Positions 49,182 to 61,548 are shown, counted from the stretch's first letter. The stretch: 64,000 nt of DNA from Erythroxylum novogranatense (GCA_029891385.1 CM057224.1:39623005-39687004), one strand, 5' to 3'. Program-made: numbers and translations. The notes: generated by a model from the sequence alone, not told the origin.

Positions 49182-49618
49182 TGTTGGATGCAGTGGATGT
49201 ATTTTGTGAAAAGGAAAAATAAAATGAACAAAATGGACATAAAAATTTTAACGTAGTTCACCCTTAATTTTGGGCTACGTCTACGGACAAAACTCAAAAT
49301 AATTCTTCCACTATTACAAATAGTAGGTATACAGAGATAAAACTAAAATAGTGACTCACAAGGTGTTTTCCCAACTTCAAAATACTAATTTCACTATTTT
49401 GTCACTCACCAGTCCTTTAGGAATATATTTCCTAACTTCAGAGCATTTGCTCTAGTTTTTCTGTGTTTTTTTTTTCTGTTGTGTGTTTTTGATGAAACAG
49501 GGCAAGGTAGCAGTCTTTTTTTTTCTTATTTTCAACAACTACAGAATGTGGCACCGATTTCGATGCCACAATTATGGAACATGGAGTCCCTCCATGTGAG
49601 AAGGACCCATATCCAACA
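49182..49618 (-). repeat. 5' LTR of the 5.35 kb Copia, promoter region deleted
   Basis: The LTR is 437 bp. Compared with 44266-44735 it lacks about 45-50 bp around the TATATAAG box (junction near 49500, GGGCAAGGTAGCAG). In the element's orientation this is the LTR that should start transcription. Confidence 0.9.
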
Positions 49619-50186
49619 CCAATCAACAAGGAGATTAAATCATTTATGAAATCTAGACTTGGATAATATTGTTGATAGTGCCTAGTCCAAAGTTGCACAT
49701 ATTGCCTCTGTCGTGCTGGCCATATCTATCGTGTTATCCTCTTCCTATGCAAACAAGGGCACCAAACACACATCCCAATGCCTCACCAATGTGTTACTTT
49801 GAAACTATTGCTTCAGGACAATAAATGTTGAGTTTTGCTTCTCGAAACCATTTGGTCAATATAACATTTCAACTTGAACATAAGAATGGAATGTCAAATT
49901 ACCGTTCTCAGTTATTTAGTAGGCAGTTTTGGACAAGATTCAGTTATTTAGTAGGCAGCTTTGGACAAGATTCAATACATTGAACAATACCTTCACATAT
50001 ATAGTTTTGTGCAATACCCAAATAGCATACAATAACGACCAAAACAATCAACAATTTGGTGGAAAGGTTAATGCAGAGATAAACGCACACACGAAAAATA
50101 AATGAGTTACCAGATTATACATCAGAAAAAGATTTGAAACAGAAAAAGCGAATCTTTATAAACTTAAACCAAGAGTAAAATTTCAC
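49619..50186. other. remaining 5' part of cytochrome b5 intron 1
   Basis: This follows the Copia target site and runs to the exon 1 donor at 50186. A 22-bp-scale repeat (TTATTTAGTAGGCAG at 49913 and 49945) is present. No other gene signal is seen. Confidence 0.5.
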
Positions 50187-50269
50187 CTTGCCATTGATAA
50201 TTAGCCAACGGTCCTTAGCATGGTTCTCTCGAGAACTTGAGCCAAAGTGAAAACCTTTCCTTCACCAAT

Positions 50270-52579
50270 CTGGTTCCTGCATCAAACCTTCCCCTGGCTA
50301 TGAACGAAAGATATAAAGGAAAAACGAATGAAGTTAGGCTTGACAGGTAAGGAAATGAGTCTGCTTCTAAACATTTAAGCGTAGGAATTCAATTGTGATC
50401 AAATCATGGGCAAGGTAGAAAACAAATTTTTTTACGGATTCTGAGCAAATCCGGATAATTGAATAAACTTAAATAAAACACAAAACAAATTAAAAATTAT
50501 ACCTTGTTCGTCTTCTCGTTTAAAAACTTTTAAAATTTTTCTGATTGATCAATCATAAGTTGTTTAAATATTCAACCTCTGATGTTATTTATAGAGCAAT
50601 TCTCAAGACTGATTTGAGAGGAAGAAGACATAAGTCTAACTTAATTAAATTGAGTTTTTTTCGTAAATTATTCTTTAATGTGTGACTCATTAGATTCCTA
50701 ATAAATTGACAATGATTATAAATTACAATTTTAATTCACAAATAGAATTAGATAAATTAAAAATTATTTTAATTTATCTTTAAATTTTTAATTAAATAAT
50801 TCATAATTATAAATCATGATTGACGTCGACAACATGTCATGATTGCTAAATATTAGAAATGTCAAAATGATTGACTTAATATGTTTATGCATGGTTATGA
50901 TGTATAATTTAATCCTTTCATCATTCAATATTCTAATTGGATAGAGTATGGATCAATGTCTACTCTTATCATCTAATCATGTTCATTTTTGTTATTTAGT
51001 AATTGATTTATAATCATAATTTGAAAATATCTTTTCAAATACCAATTCACTATAACCGATAATTCTATAAATCATTATTAATCAAGAACGATATAATATT
51101 ATTTCTAATCACATTAGAGTGATAAATCATATATTGACTTATTCAACTATCTCTATATAGTTTATATTGTATCTAATTACTACTGTTTGAATTATCTTAG
51201 GACGGTTCATAAATAACATCAAAACACAATAATTTTCACACGAGATATCTTGGTAATCTCAAGTATGAGGATCAATTATATAACCATCATTATGAGATAA
51301 TTTATAGACTTATTATCATAATCGAATTGGTTTAATGACTTATTCTCTAATAATCATCCACATATTAGTTTAAGTTTTCTATATTTTAATTTATGAAATC
51401 ATTTATTTTTGTCGTAAGAAAGAAACATAACATGTGCTAGTTTTACTGTTTCATTAATATCCTACGGATGAAATTATAACTAGGAACATATATGAATAAT
51501 ATATAAGTGTAAATTGAATATCATAATTATGATCTAATCATAATTTCAATTATACAGTAATTATTCTAAGGATTTCATTTTTAATATTAAAACATAAAAT
51601 ATTAATTAAATTAATAGATAAGGATAAATAAAAACCTTTACTTTATACTAATACCGCCTTGTAAGTACAAATAGCAAGTAAATTCAGTGAGCGTTAAGCT
51701 TACGTGAGTGTTAATGGAGGCAACGTTAAGTGAAGCCCAATTATTTGGTACGTGACAAGTGAGCTAAATTCCGGGGATGATCACTCTCATGGGCAGTTTA
51801 ATATCTACCTAAAGAGAACTCGAAAGCTTTCTTAGGATGGCCACCAGAAGAAAGCTGAATTGAAGCAAAAATACATATATATATTTCCAGACAATTCCAT
51901 TTCTATTAAATCATCACAACTATAAACAGTTGAGTTACATCTATATTTCTTTAGCAGTTGTAAGTTAGGTTTAATTTCAAACTTTAGATCCTAGAACAAA
52001 TATAAAAATTGTTCTTTTGTAATCAGAAAATTATATATTTGAATTACGAAAATAATTATTTTGTAAAAAAAAACAAGCAAAAAGTCGCATATATCAATGA
52101 AACCTTGTTAACTTTAGATCCTAAATGAGTATGGAAAATAATAATGAAATGGGATGTGCACTAAACTCTAAATATGGTATAAAATTACAAATTTAAAAAG
52201 TTAAAAGGATAAAATCATATAAGTATTTAAATAAATATTTTAAACATAAAGATATAATTAATATACTTAAAAATAAAATTTTATGTTTATTTTATTATTT
52301 ATTCAGTAATTTTTAATTTTAATTATAATAAATAATTAAAATTTAATTATATGAGAATAATGATAAGAGTTGAATTTCTTAATATTACCTAAGTATGGAC
52401 TTGTTTGAAAAGATTGCAAAATTTATGAGGTCAAAGTAATAATAAATGTAAAAAGAAGGGGTAAATTCAAAATCAATAAGCTTGCTTTTGCCAAAGAATT
52501 TCTCTTTCTTGTTGGTCAAGTTGGGAATTACAATTCTTAATAGCAGCTGAGTCCCTTCCCCCTGTCTGCCTCACTCATC
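50270..52579. other. intergenic DNA between cytochrome b5 and RPN2
   Basis: The two genes are arranged head to head, so this 2.3 kb would hold both promoters. It is AT-rich throughout with only short frames. I see no transposon ends and no RNA gene. Confidence 0.45.
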
Positions 52580-52593
52580 TAGGGTTTATAAAC
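52580..52593 (+). promoter_or_regulatory. telo-box and TATA-like motif of RPN2
   Basis: TAGGGTTT (52580-52587), the reverse of the plant telo-box AAACCCTA, overlaps TTTATAAAC about 115 bp before the RPN2 start codon. Telo-boxes are common in promoters of plant housekeeping and translation/proteasome genes. The assignment is by motif and distance only. Confidence 0.5.
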
Positions 52594-52701
52594 TTCCTCT
52601 GTTTCTGTAAAGAATTTCAATCGAACTAGGGGAACAAATCAATTCGCGAAATTGGGGCCTCTGCTGGTTAGGTTTTCGATTTGTTCTAAAGGGTTTCAGC
52701 A

Positions 52702-55700
52702 ATGGCGGCGGTGACGGTGAGCTCTGCGGGTGGCTTGCTCGCGATGCTTAATGAAAGCCACCCTTCGCTTAAGCAACACGCTCTTCATAATCTCAATAAC
52801 TATGTTGACCAGTTCTGGCCTGAGATCTCCACAAGCGTACCTATAATGTAAGTCTTTTTCATTCTTTGAAAAAACTCGTCTTTTTGTTCTGATCTCTTTT
52901 CTTGGTGAAGTAATTGGGAATAATTGCAGACGAAGTTATAAGTTTGGATCTTTTTTTTGTGTTTTGAATTCGAATGTACACTAGCTTGTTTTGCGGAATT
53001 CGGATAATATCGCACTGAATGGGCTATCTTTGGTTTCTTTCTTAGATGTATGTGACTTTGTGCTTCTTGTTGTTCGAAATTTTAATCATGCTTCTCTACT
53101 TTTCTTTTTTTTTGGTGATTTAGTGCAATCTCAGTATTGGAGTATCATATAAGCAGCATAGTTCATTTAACTATTGTAAGGTTTAGTAAGAAATGGGGAG
53201 TTGAAATGTTGTTTCATGTAGGTTTAAACTCTGAATTGCTAACCAATAATGTTGGCTAACTTACTTTAGATGACGTTGCATTGACTTTTTGATAATCAAA
53301 GTGGACTGCATAGTTCTATGTTGCTACACTAGGTGCTTGTATAGTTTAAACCTAAGCAGGAACTAATACTACAAATTTAGAATATTTGGCTGATCTTCTC
53401 TGTTGATACTCAATGCAATATTTTATATACAATGTCTGAAAAGTAACGTGAAAAGAGATTTGATTGTGTCCCTCTTTATTGTCGGTCTAATTTTGTGCTT
53501 CTTTCTGCAAAATTAACTTGAGTAATGCCATGGAGCAACTTTATATGTCTTCAGCTTGATGCTTTCCCCTTTTCTCTTTCAGAGAAAGTTTATACGAAGA
53601 TGAGGAGTTTGATCAGCATCAAAGACAACTTGCTGCACTACTTGTTTCGAAGGTTACAGCTGTTTTCTTTTCTTTCACCCCTGCTGCTCTCTCTCTCTCT
53701 CTTACATTGTTACAATGGAATAACGTAACTGTACATTGTATCCTTATTTCATGGAAGTATGGCTTTATCTTGTTTTTTTTGTTGAGTCAATAAAAAGCGT
53801 AAAAATAAATTTCTGATCGTTGCGCTTAATAACAGCTGTAGTTTGTCATTATTTTTGTAAATAGGACTGGTAGATGCATGTTAGTGGGATTTCATGTAAT
53901 GATAAGTGCTTAGTTGTGAATCTCGTTTTGTTGTTAACCTTCAATGTCAAAAAAAAAAAAATATTGATGATGTCCTTTTTGTTTACTGACAAAATCCAAT
54001 TTAATTAAAATATAGGATGCAAATATAGGATGCCCTTGGAGGAATTGGGTCCTTTAACCTTTTTGGCTCTCTCTTTTTCTATTCAACCATAGTAATCTTT
54101 TGTTTGACTGAATTCTTATTTCAGGTCTTTTATTACTTAGGTGAACTTAATGATTCATTATCATATGCCCTTGGTGCTGGCTCCCTGTTTGATGTTTCTG
54201 AGGATTCTGATTATGTTAACACTCTCCTTGGTAAGCATTCTGTTCACCTTGCATTGTTTTCATATCATTGAACATATGGATGTGATTGAGAGGCTTCAGA
54301 GTCTTGCTTACATTATGATGTAGAATGAACCATGATATTCTGAACTATCAGCGTGATTTTTCACTTTCTATTCAATTGATTGCAATCCATTATCTTATAG
54401 TTTTGACTTTACTCTCTAATGACACATTGATATGATTTACCCAAGTTTCACAATAGATCTCTGAGTTACTGACGTGACAATTTTGTCTATTTCTTCAGCC
54501 AAGGCCATAGACGAGTATGCTAGTCTCAGGTCTAAGGCAGCTGAATCAGGTGATTCTACAAATGTCGACCCTAGGCTGGAGGCCATTGTAGAGAGGATGC
54601 TGGATAAGTATGCGATTGTGAACCCTAGTTGTTATATTCTATGGTGCTTTTTGTTATCTTACCATTTTTTCTTTTAGGTGTATTGTGGACGGAAAATATC
54701 AACAGGCAATGGGAATTGCCATTGAATGCCGAAGGTTAGACAAACTTGAGGAAGCAATCACAAGGAGTGATAATGTTCATGGAAGCCTGTCCTATTGCAT
54801 TAATGTCTCTCATTCTTTTGTTAATCTTAGAGAGTATCGGCGTGAGGTAAGGAGGTCATTGGGCTAGCTCATCAACTTATTGTTGGTATTTCTGCTGTAG
54901 CCAGGGAATGAACTGATTAAATCTGCATGTTGCATGTGCAAGGGTGTGGAAGTACCTTTGCAACCAAGTTTTTTCCTCATTTTCACTTTGTGGATGAAGT
55001 GTTAATGTTCTGACTAATTGATTGATTGTTAGGGTGTTCTGTGATATAGTCTTCCTTTTGCAGGTCCTTCGTCTTCTTGTTAATGTGTATCAAAAGTTGC
55101 CCTCTCCTGATTTTGTGAGCATATGCCAATGCTTGATGTTTCTGGATGAACCTGATGGTGTAGCAAACATTTTAGAAAAACTCCTACGCTCGAGAAATAA
55201 GGATGAAACTCTCTTGGCATTCCAGATTGCCTTTGATCTTGTGGAGAATGAACACCAGGCTTTTCTCTTAAATGTTAGAGATCGTCTGCCAGCTCCTAAG
55301 TTACAACCTGCAGTATCTGTGCTGCCAAGATCTAACCCTGAATCTGCTCAAAGTGAAAATCCTGCTGTTGCAGAGGATGTTCAAATGACAGAAGGAAGTG
55401 CAGCTCCCACTGAGCATGTAAATGAGATAGATACTTATGAGACAATCTATGCTGAGAGGTTGGCAAAGATCAAAGGCATTTTATGTGGAGAGACGTCAAT
55501 ACAGTTGACTTTGCAGTTCTTGTACAGTCATAACAAGTATGGATTGTCTTTTCAGTGAGATATTATCTCTTGCAGTTTAATTATTGGTTGTCTTGGAGAG
55601 GATTACCATGGACATAAAAGTGGCCCTTTTGATTTGCTTGCAGGTCAGATCTACTCATTTTGAAGACAATAAAGCAGTCTGTTGAGATGAGAAATAGTGT

Positions 55701-58352
55701 CTGTCACAGTGCAACAATTTATGCTAATGCAATCATGCATGCTGGAACAACTGTGGATACATTCCTAAGGGAGAATCTTGTGAGTCATAGTTGTAGAGTG
55801 TTTTTTATCTTTCATTAACTGTTGGTTTATGGTTTTTTTTTTGTTCCCTATGCTCTCTTTTCAGATTACTTAATTGTTTTGGCTCATATCAACTGGCAGG
55901 ACTGGTTGAGCAGGGCCACAAATTGGGCTAAATTTAGTGCAACAGCAGGTCTTGGTGTTATTCACAGAGGACATTTGCAACAGGGGAGATCACTGATGGC
56001 GCCATATTTACCTCAGGGTGGAGCTGGTGGGGCAGGCAGTCCTTATTCAGAAGGTGGTGCTCTCTATGCTCTTGGTCTCATTCATGCCAACCATGGTGAG
56101 GGAATCAAACAATTCCTTCGTGATAGCTTACGCAGCACAAATGTAGAGGTATGCTTTGGTCATGATTCTTGCTTTTAGCTTTATTTTTGGGACAAGCTGC
56201 CTACCTAGAGTTTAATATGGAGATTTTGCAGGTTATTCAGCATGGTGCATGCTTAGGTCTTGGTCTGGCAGCCCTTGGAACTGCTGATGAAGATATATAT
56301 GACGACATAAAAAGTGCATTGTACACTGATAGTGCTGTTGCTAGTGAAGCTGCTGGAATTAGTATGGGCTTGCTAATGGTTGGAACTGCTAGTGAGAAAG
56401 CTGGTGAAATGCTTGCTTATGCTCATGAGACACAGCATGAGAAAATCATTAGGTAAAGTTGTACTTCTCTTTCAGAAAAAGTGTCTGGCTCAGCATTAGT
56501 GCATTTTTATAAAGTTGTGTTGCGCTGCAGAGGATTAGCATTGGGTATAGCCCTTACAGTTTATGGAAGAGAAGAGGAAGCAGATACACTAATTGAACAG
56601 ATGACCCGAGATCAAGATCCCATACTTCGTTATGGTGGCATGTATGCATTGGCTTTGGCCTACAGTGGAACAGCAAACAATAAAGCCATACGCCAACTGC
56701 TGCACTTTGCTGTATCAGATGTGAGTGATGATGTCAGAAGGACAGCTGTTCTTGCTCTTGGATTTGTCCTTTACTCTGAGCCAGAGCAGGTTTGGTTCCT
56801 CTTCTTGCTTTCTGAACTGCTATTTTGATAAGTTGCATCTAACTTTTTATAATCCATACTAGTACTTGTTCTCTTATAATGTGCCTGTTGTTAAACATTT
56901 ACCCATCCCTCTCCAAACTTTTCTAAAGCTTTCATATTAATTTGTGGTGTAATTTGAATGCTCACTTAACCATGTTATAATTTAGACTCCCCGGATTGTC
57001 TCCTTGCTATCTGAGTCCTACAACCCGCATGTGCGCTATGGTGCGGCACTTGCAGTGGGCATTTCATGTGCTGGCACTGGCTTGAGTGAAGCTATATCAT
57101 TGCTTGAACCTTTGACTTCAGATGTAGTTGATTTTGTTCGACAAGGTGCCCTTATTGCAATGGCCATGGTCATGGTTCAGATGAATGAAGCTAGTGATTC
57201 TCGTGTTGGTACATTTAGGTATTACAAGACAGTTTTTTTTCCTCTTGATAGACTACTAATGCTTTACTGCTGAAAGAACAAGAAATTTTCCGGTTCACAC
57301 TTCTTAAAAAGCATAACCTTGATTAATGTCTCTTAATTTAGGCGACAACTGGAAAAGATTATTCTTGATAAGCATGAAGACACCATGAGCAAGATGGGAG
57401 CTATTCTTGCTTCTGGAATACTTGATGCTGGTGGGAGGAATGTGACCATAAGGTTGCTGTCTAAATCGAAGCATGATAAAATCACTGCAGTTGTTGGCCT
57501 TGCTGTTTTCAGCCAGTTCTGGTATTGGTACCCTCTTATTTATTTTATAAGCTTGTCATTCTCAGCCACTGCTTTTATTGGACTGAACTATGACTTGAAA
57601 GTTCCAAAGTTTGAGTTCATTTCAAATGCAAAGCCTTCCCTGTTTGAGTATCCCAAACCCACGACTGTTCCTACTACCACATCAACTGTGAAACTTCCAA
57701 CAGCAGTTCTCTCAACATCAGCAAAGGCCAAGGCAAGGGCAAAGAAAGAAGCAGACCAGAAATCTAATTCTGAGAAGGCAACTGGAGCAGAATCATCATC
57801 TGCTGCAGCACATTCTGGAAAAGGGAAATCATCTGCTGAGAAGGACGGGGATTCTATGCAGGTAGTATTTCTGATTCCCCTTCATAAGCTTGAGTTATTT
57901 CCTTGAGTAAGCTTTGGATAACTGTTTTATCTTATAAATGATTTGAAAAGTTGGTCCATCTTAGAAGAGTTTAACAAGTTTTGTACCTTTGTCATCTAAA
58001 CCTGATGATCATATGCCTTTGGCAGGTTGATAATCCACCAGATAAAAAAGCAGAGCCTGAACCTTCTTTTGAAATGTTGACCAACCCAGCCAGGGTGGTT
58101 CCTGCCCAAGAGAAATTGATTAAATTCATTGAAGGTAGCAGATATGTCCCAGTGAAGTTGGCACCTTCAGGATTTGTCCTCCTCAGGGATATGCTGCCAA
58201 CTGAACCTGAAGTACTCTCTCTAACTGATGCGCCAGCATCAACAGCATCTCCTGCTGGTGGTTCAGCAGCCGGGCAGCAGCATGGTTCTGCATCGGCTAT
58301 GGCTGTTGATGAGGAACCTCAACCACCTCAGGCTTTTGAATACACTTCGTGA
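52702..58352 (+). CDS. RPN2: 26S proteasome regulatory particle non-ATPase subunit RPN2 (PSMD1)
   Basis: Exons 52702-52847, 53583-53652, 54125-54230, 54499-54607, 54678-54846, 55064-55536, 55644-55779, 55900-56148, 56232-56452, 56531-56789, 56986-57218, 57342-57861 and 58026-58352 join to 3018 nt, or 1005 aa; Arabidopsis RPN2A is about 1004. All introns are GT-AG and phases fit. The N-terminal helical part ([20 protein letters not shown]) leads to proteasome/cyclosome repeats from about residue 430 to 790, with [31 protein letters not shown] and [16 protein letters not shown] Lys/Glu-rich stretch ([15 protein letters not shown], about 845) and a C-terminal domain ending PPQAFEYTS follow. RPN2 is the scaffold of the proteasome base, near the entry pore, and binds other RPN subunits. 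The start is supported by the conserved MAAV opening. The gene looks intact. Confidence 0.97.
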
Positions 58353-59756
58353 TTTAGGGGGCATTATATGCCTGTTGCCTCAACCCAAATTAAACCGGAA
58401 CTGGTTGTGCAACCCCTTATTTTGGTCCTGCAAGTTTATGGCCAACGTGAAGCGAGCACTATGGCATTTCAAGGATTTGTTGTTGACAGTGGTCTTGGTT
58501 TGGTCTGTACTCATCTTGATCTTTGAACTGTTTGATGTGGTATCTATAGTGGTATTGAGGGTGAGGAAGGTGGAGACCACAAATCTGCCTCCTCCAAGAG
58601 GATTCTCATTGTATAATCCCCTTCCGGCAAGAGTAACATTGTCTTTACAACATTCTAGTTGTTGAACAGAGCCAAGCACGTCATTTTGAAAGCAGTACAT
58701 TGGTTTTCGCTTTTCTGCTGTCACTTTGCGATAAGCCATGCTTCTGTTCAATGAAACTAGCTTAAATATTAGACTCTCGGTTTCCACTTCTTTATATGTA
58801 TCTACGGTTTGTAAACTCGAGCGTTTAATCCTTTTAAACATAAATTTTAACTGAAATGCAAAACGGCATAGGAAAAAAGGGATAACATCTCTTAAAGAGC
58901 AAATGTGTACCCGTTTACCAAGGGGGTAACTTTTCCTTGATAGGTCCACTTCTAAGCGAGATTCTGCCTCGCACATAACATGGTAACAAAGATTTCTTTT
59001 TTTCTTTTAGGCAAAGGGAAAGAGAGAATTATATGCAACATTTTGTCAAACGTCAATCCATTTTCTATGGAGAGTTACCGGACCAGGTTTATGTAAACTT
59101 TATATATATATATAACTTAATGATTACACAACCATCAAGGTAGTCATTTAAATAGAGATAATGATGACCTCCTGCCTCTAGTGTCAGCCGCTGCTATTAG
59201 GTACTGCTGCCTCACTACAAATCGCAGACGAAACGGAGAATCGTCGTCAACCAGGACTCCAAAACCGGCCAACAACATGCCACCATCTGCTTGTCATTGC
59301 ACCGTCAGCATACTCAGTGGCATCTCATGACACCGCTAGCGACCTGCTATCCTAATGCCAAAGCGCGAATCCTCGCAAGACATGCCATCGCATCCATTAT
59401 ACGAAACCAACACAGAGACAATAACCTGCCAACTATTCTCCTCCAGAAACAACTAAAACTCAACCAGAATAGCCCCGACAATAGTGATTAGACCATTCAT
59501 CAATCACCAATTTCAAAAGTGTGGAAAGAGTGAGATTTGTGAAGGCTTACTATGGCCAATTGTTTTTCTCCACTATGATCCATATCAACTTTTCAGAATA
59601 GGGTTTTAATTAGTTGAATGGGCTTCTGAAACTCATCATGAAGTTCTGATCCAATCAGACCTTTTAGAATCATATTCTTAATTAGAGAAGCACTTGTTTG
59701 GTAATTGTTGGAGCTTGTTGGTTCTTTTAATCTACTTCCCAAAATAAATTGTTGAG
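58353..59756. other. RPN2 3' UTR and downstream spacer
   Basis: The 3' UTR probably covers the first 300-500 bp. A long minus-strand frame (58380-58976) overlaps it but shows no known motif. From 59160 to 59480 the DNA is unusually GC-rich (AAACCGGCCAACAACATGCC and similar). No protein is recognised there. Confidence 0.4.
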
Positions 59757-60254
59757 ATGCTGCCGAGTGATCCGGAGAAAAAGTTGTCTTTTGCACGGTG
59801 TATTAAAGACGGAGATTGGGTTATTGTCTATGAGAAACATGGCACCATGAAGGCCGTTAAAGTATGTGAGAACTCTGTGCTTCAGGACCGTTTTGGTCTA
59901 TTCGAACATTCTGATTGGATAGCCAAGCCTTTTGGGTCCAAGGTGTTTAGCAGCAAGGGTGGATTTGTCTACTTGTTAGCTCCTACTCCAGAGCTATGGA
60001 CACTGGTTTTAAGCCACAGGACTCAGATTCTTTACATTGCAGATATTAGTTTTGTCATCATGTACTTGATAATAGTTCCAGGTTGTTTGGTGCTGGAGTC
60101 AGGGACTGGTAGTGGATCTTTAACAACGTCACTCGTAAGAGCTGTAGCTCCTACAGGGCATGTGTATACCTTTGATTTTCATGAACAAAGGGCTGCCTCA
60201 GCAAGTTCTTCTGGAGTTGGGTTGGTCTCTAATCCTTGTTGGAGCTTTAGATGA
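59757..60254 (+). pseudogene. truncated tRNA m1A58 methyltransferase (TRM61/TRMT61A) fragment
   Basis: A 165-codon frame starts MLPSDPEKKLSFARCIKDGD. It contains GGFVYLLAPTPELWTLVLSH, RTQILYIADISFVIMYL, the AdoMet-binding loop VLESGTGSGSLTTSL and GHVYTFDFHEQRAAS, all close to plant TRM61. After FHEQRA (about residue 145) the similarity ends and unrelated sequence (SSSGVGLVSNPCWSFR) leads to a stop. The family protein is about 300 aa, so the catalytic C-terminal half is missing and I find no later exon. TRM61 with TRM6 makes m1A58 in tRNA. The clean N-terminal frame suggests a recent partial copy or capture; TRM61 is not part of the remembered syntenic order. Confidence 0.75.
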
Positions 60255-61540
60255 ATCGCCCATAACTGCTGGCTTTGATATCGATTTGTTATTTTCTCAT
60301 ACCTCCGAAAATGGGCACGTCCTTTTGTGGCGAACGAGTTGGTAAGTGGTTTCTACTGCTACCAGTGGATCAGATCTAGATCTATCTACTGCGATCAGGG
60401 GCGTGTCGCAATCTGTTTTGTTAGATCTATGGGCTTACGGAGTTTTCGTGACAAAGGTATGAACTTTTTATGTGTTTTTTTTTTGGTTTACCTAAAAAAA
60501 CTTTTTTGTTTCATCAGTTTCCTCGCTGTGTTGGTGGTGTGAGCTTGTTTGGTTTTCAAAATTTGCGTCTAAGGTGTCATCTTTACCGGACTCAGTTATG
60601 CCTGTTTTGTTAAATACGGTGGTAAGTTTTCTGCTTTCTGCGTTGGTTCGCGGTTGGGTTGTTTTAGCGTTAATTGTTGTCTTTTGGGTCAAGCTTTATT
60701 TTTGGTATTATCGTCAAAACTGCACCTTTTGTGCTCTTCTCACGCACTTGGTCTGTCGGTATCTTCCCTTTTTTCTGAGATTCATCTGGTTGATAGTGGT
60801 ACAAGAAGCATACAAGAAGCCATGTTCTTGATGTGGTGCATGTGTACGTAATGTATTAGGTTGATAAGTCTGACAATCAGACTGGCATGAGGTGAGGCAA
60901 GTAAGATATCGACCTCTTTCTATTTTGCTCTCTCAAGATTTTTCAGGTACTTTTTTTGTTTCGTCTTTGTATCCCTCCTGTGCTTGCTGGGGTGAGCATT
61001 GAGTTTTTTAGCTATAGGTTTTGTGTTTGACGGCGGCGAGGTTAAGATTAGCTAGATTTTTTTTTATCGTGTGCATGATTAATAATAGTTTGTTTTTTTG
61101 CATTGATTTATTAATAATCAGGGAGGTTCTGAGTGCAGAAGTGCTTCTCAATAACATTGCTTTTCAACTCTTCTTTTAGTACTTTTATTTTTGCATTGAG
61201 TATTATTTGTTTTAATATTTATTTGCATATTTTAGATTTTAGATTTTAGATTTTGGTATTTTTATTTTTATTTTATTAGTTTTGGTGTTACGTATTAGTT
61301 TTGATTTTGTCCTTCTTACTATTATTATGGATTATTGATTATTACTATTATTATTAGTGTTTATGTGTGATTAGTATTCTTATTGTTATTTGCAGTTATT
61401 TTAACTTTATCTTGAGATTTGAGTATTTTTATTATTATTTCTATTTAGTGCTTTTATTTTCTCATTACTTGTATATTCATGGATTTTCTGTTTTATGAAT
61501 TATTTCTGTTATTTGCATTATTCTTTTATTGTCTCATCTG
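60255..61540. other. unassigned DNA downstream of the TRM61 fragment
   Basis: At 60160-60345 a frame reads LLELGWSLILVGALDESPIT without a family match. At 60360-60460 another reads STAIRGVSQSVLLDLWAYGV and ends at a possible donor (AAAG|GTATGA). Composition is T-rich. This could be part of the element that carried the TRM61 piece, but no ends are seen. From 61150 to 61540 it is ATT-rich simple sequence. Confidence 0.3.
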
Positions 61541-61548
61541 CATGTAGG

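Larger units (their letters stand above)
44266..49618 (-). mobile_element. Copia retrotransposon (5.35 kb) in cytochrome b5 intron 1
   Basis: LTRs are 44266-44735 and 49182-49618, both TGTTGGA...TCCAACA. Flanking 5-mers CTAAT (44261-44265) and CCAAT (49619-49623) match at four of five. A purine tract (GGAAGGGAAAGATT on the minus strand) adjoins the left LTR, which is therefore the 3' LTR. The order gag, protease, integrase, RT, RNase H on the minus strand is Copia. The gag wording and CHYCKKKGHIMKFC knuckle recall the Tork/Tnt1-like group, an inference. Coding regions carry several stops. Confidence 0.92.
42845..50269 (-). pseudogene. cytochrome b5 pseudogene split by transposons
   Basis: Minus-strand exons are 50187-50269, 43174-43240 and about 42845-43086, with intact GT-AG sites. 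Exon 1 reads GEGKVFTLAQV then, after a shift, ENHAKDRWLIINGK. Exon 2 is VYDVTKFLEDHPGGDEVLLN. Exon 3 is ATDDFEDVGYSSS, then in another frame YVGEIDVSTIPKKTTYTPP, TAG, and HNNQNKTSKYIFKLLSFWFP (the membrane tail). Defects: ATG to ATT at the start (50267-50269), a frameshift in exon 1, the second haem-ligand His (VGHSS) changed to Tyr, loss of about seven residues with a frameshift after GYSSS, and an in-frame TAG. Intact family members (about 134 aa) are ER-anchored electron carriers for desaturases and hydroxylases. Intron 1 holds the Copia 44266-49618 and a MITE. It sits between KRP4 and RPN2, as in Arabidopsis. Confidence 0.9.

Noticed and set aside
58380..58976. 198-codon minus-strand frame
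   Set aside because: It lies antisense over the RPN2 3' UTR, has no recognisable motif and no splice or promoter context. Probably chance.
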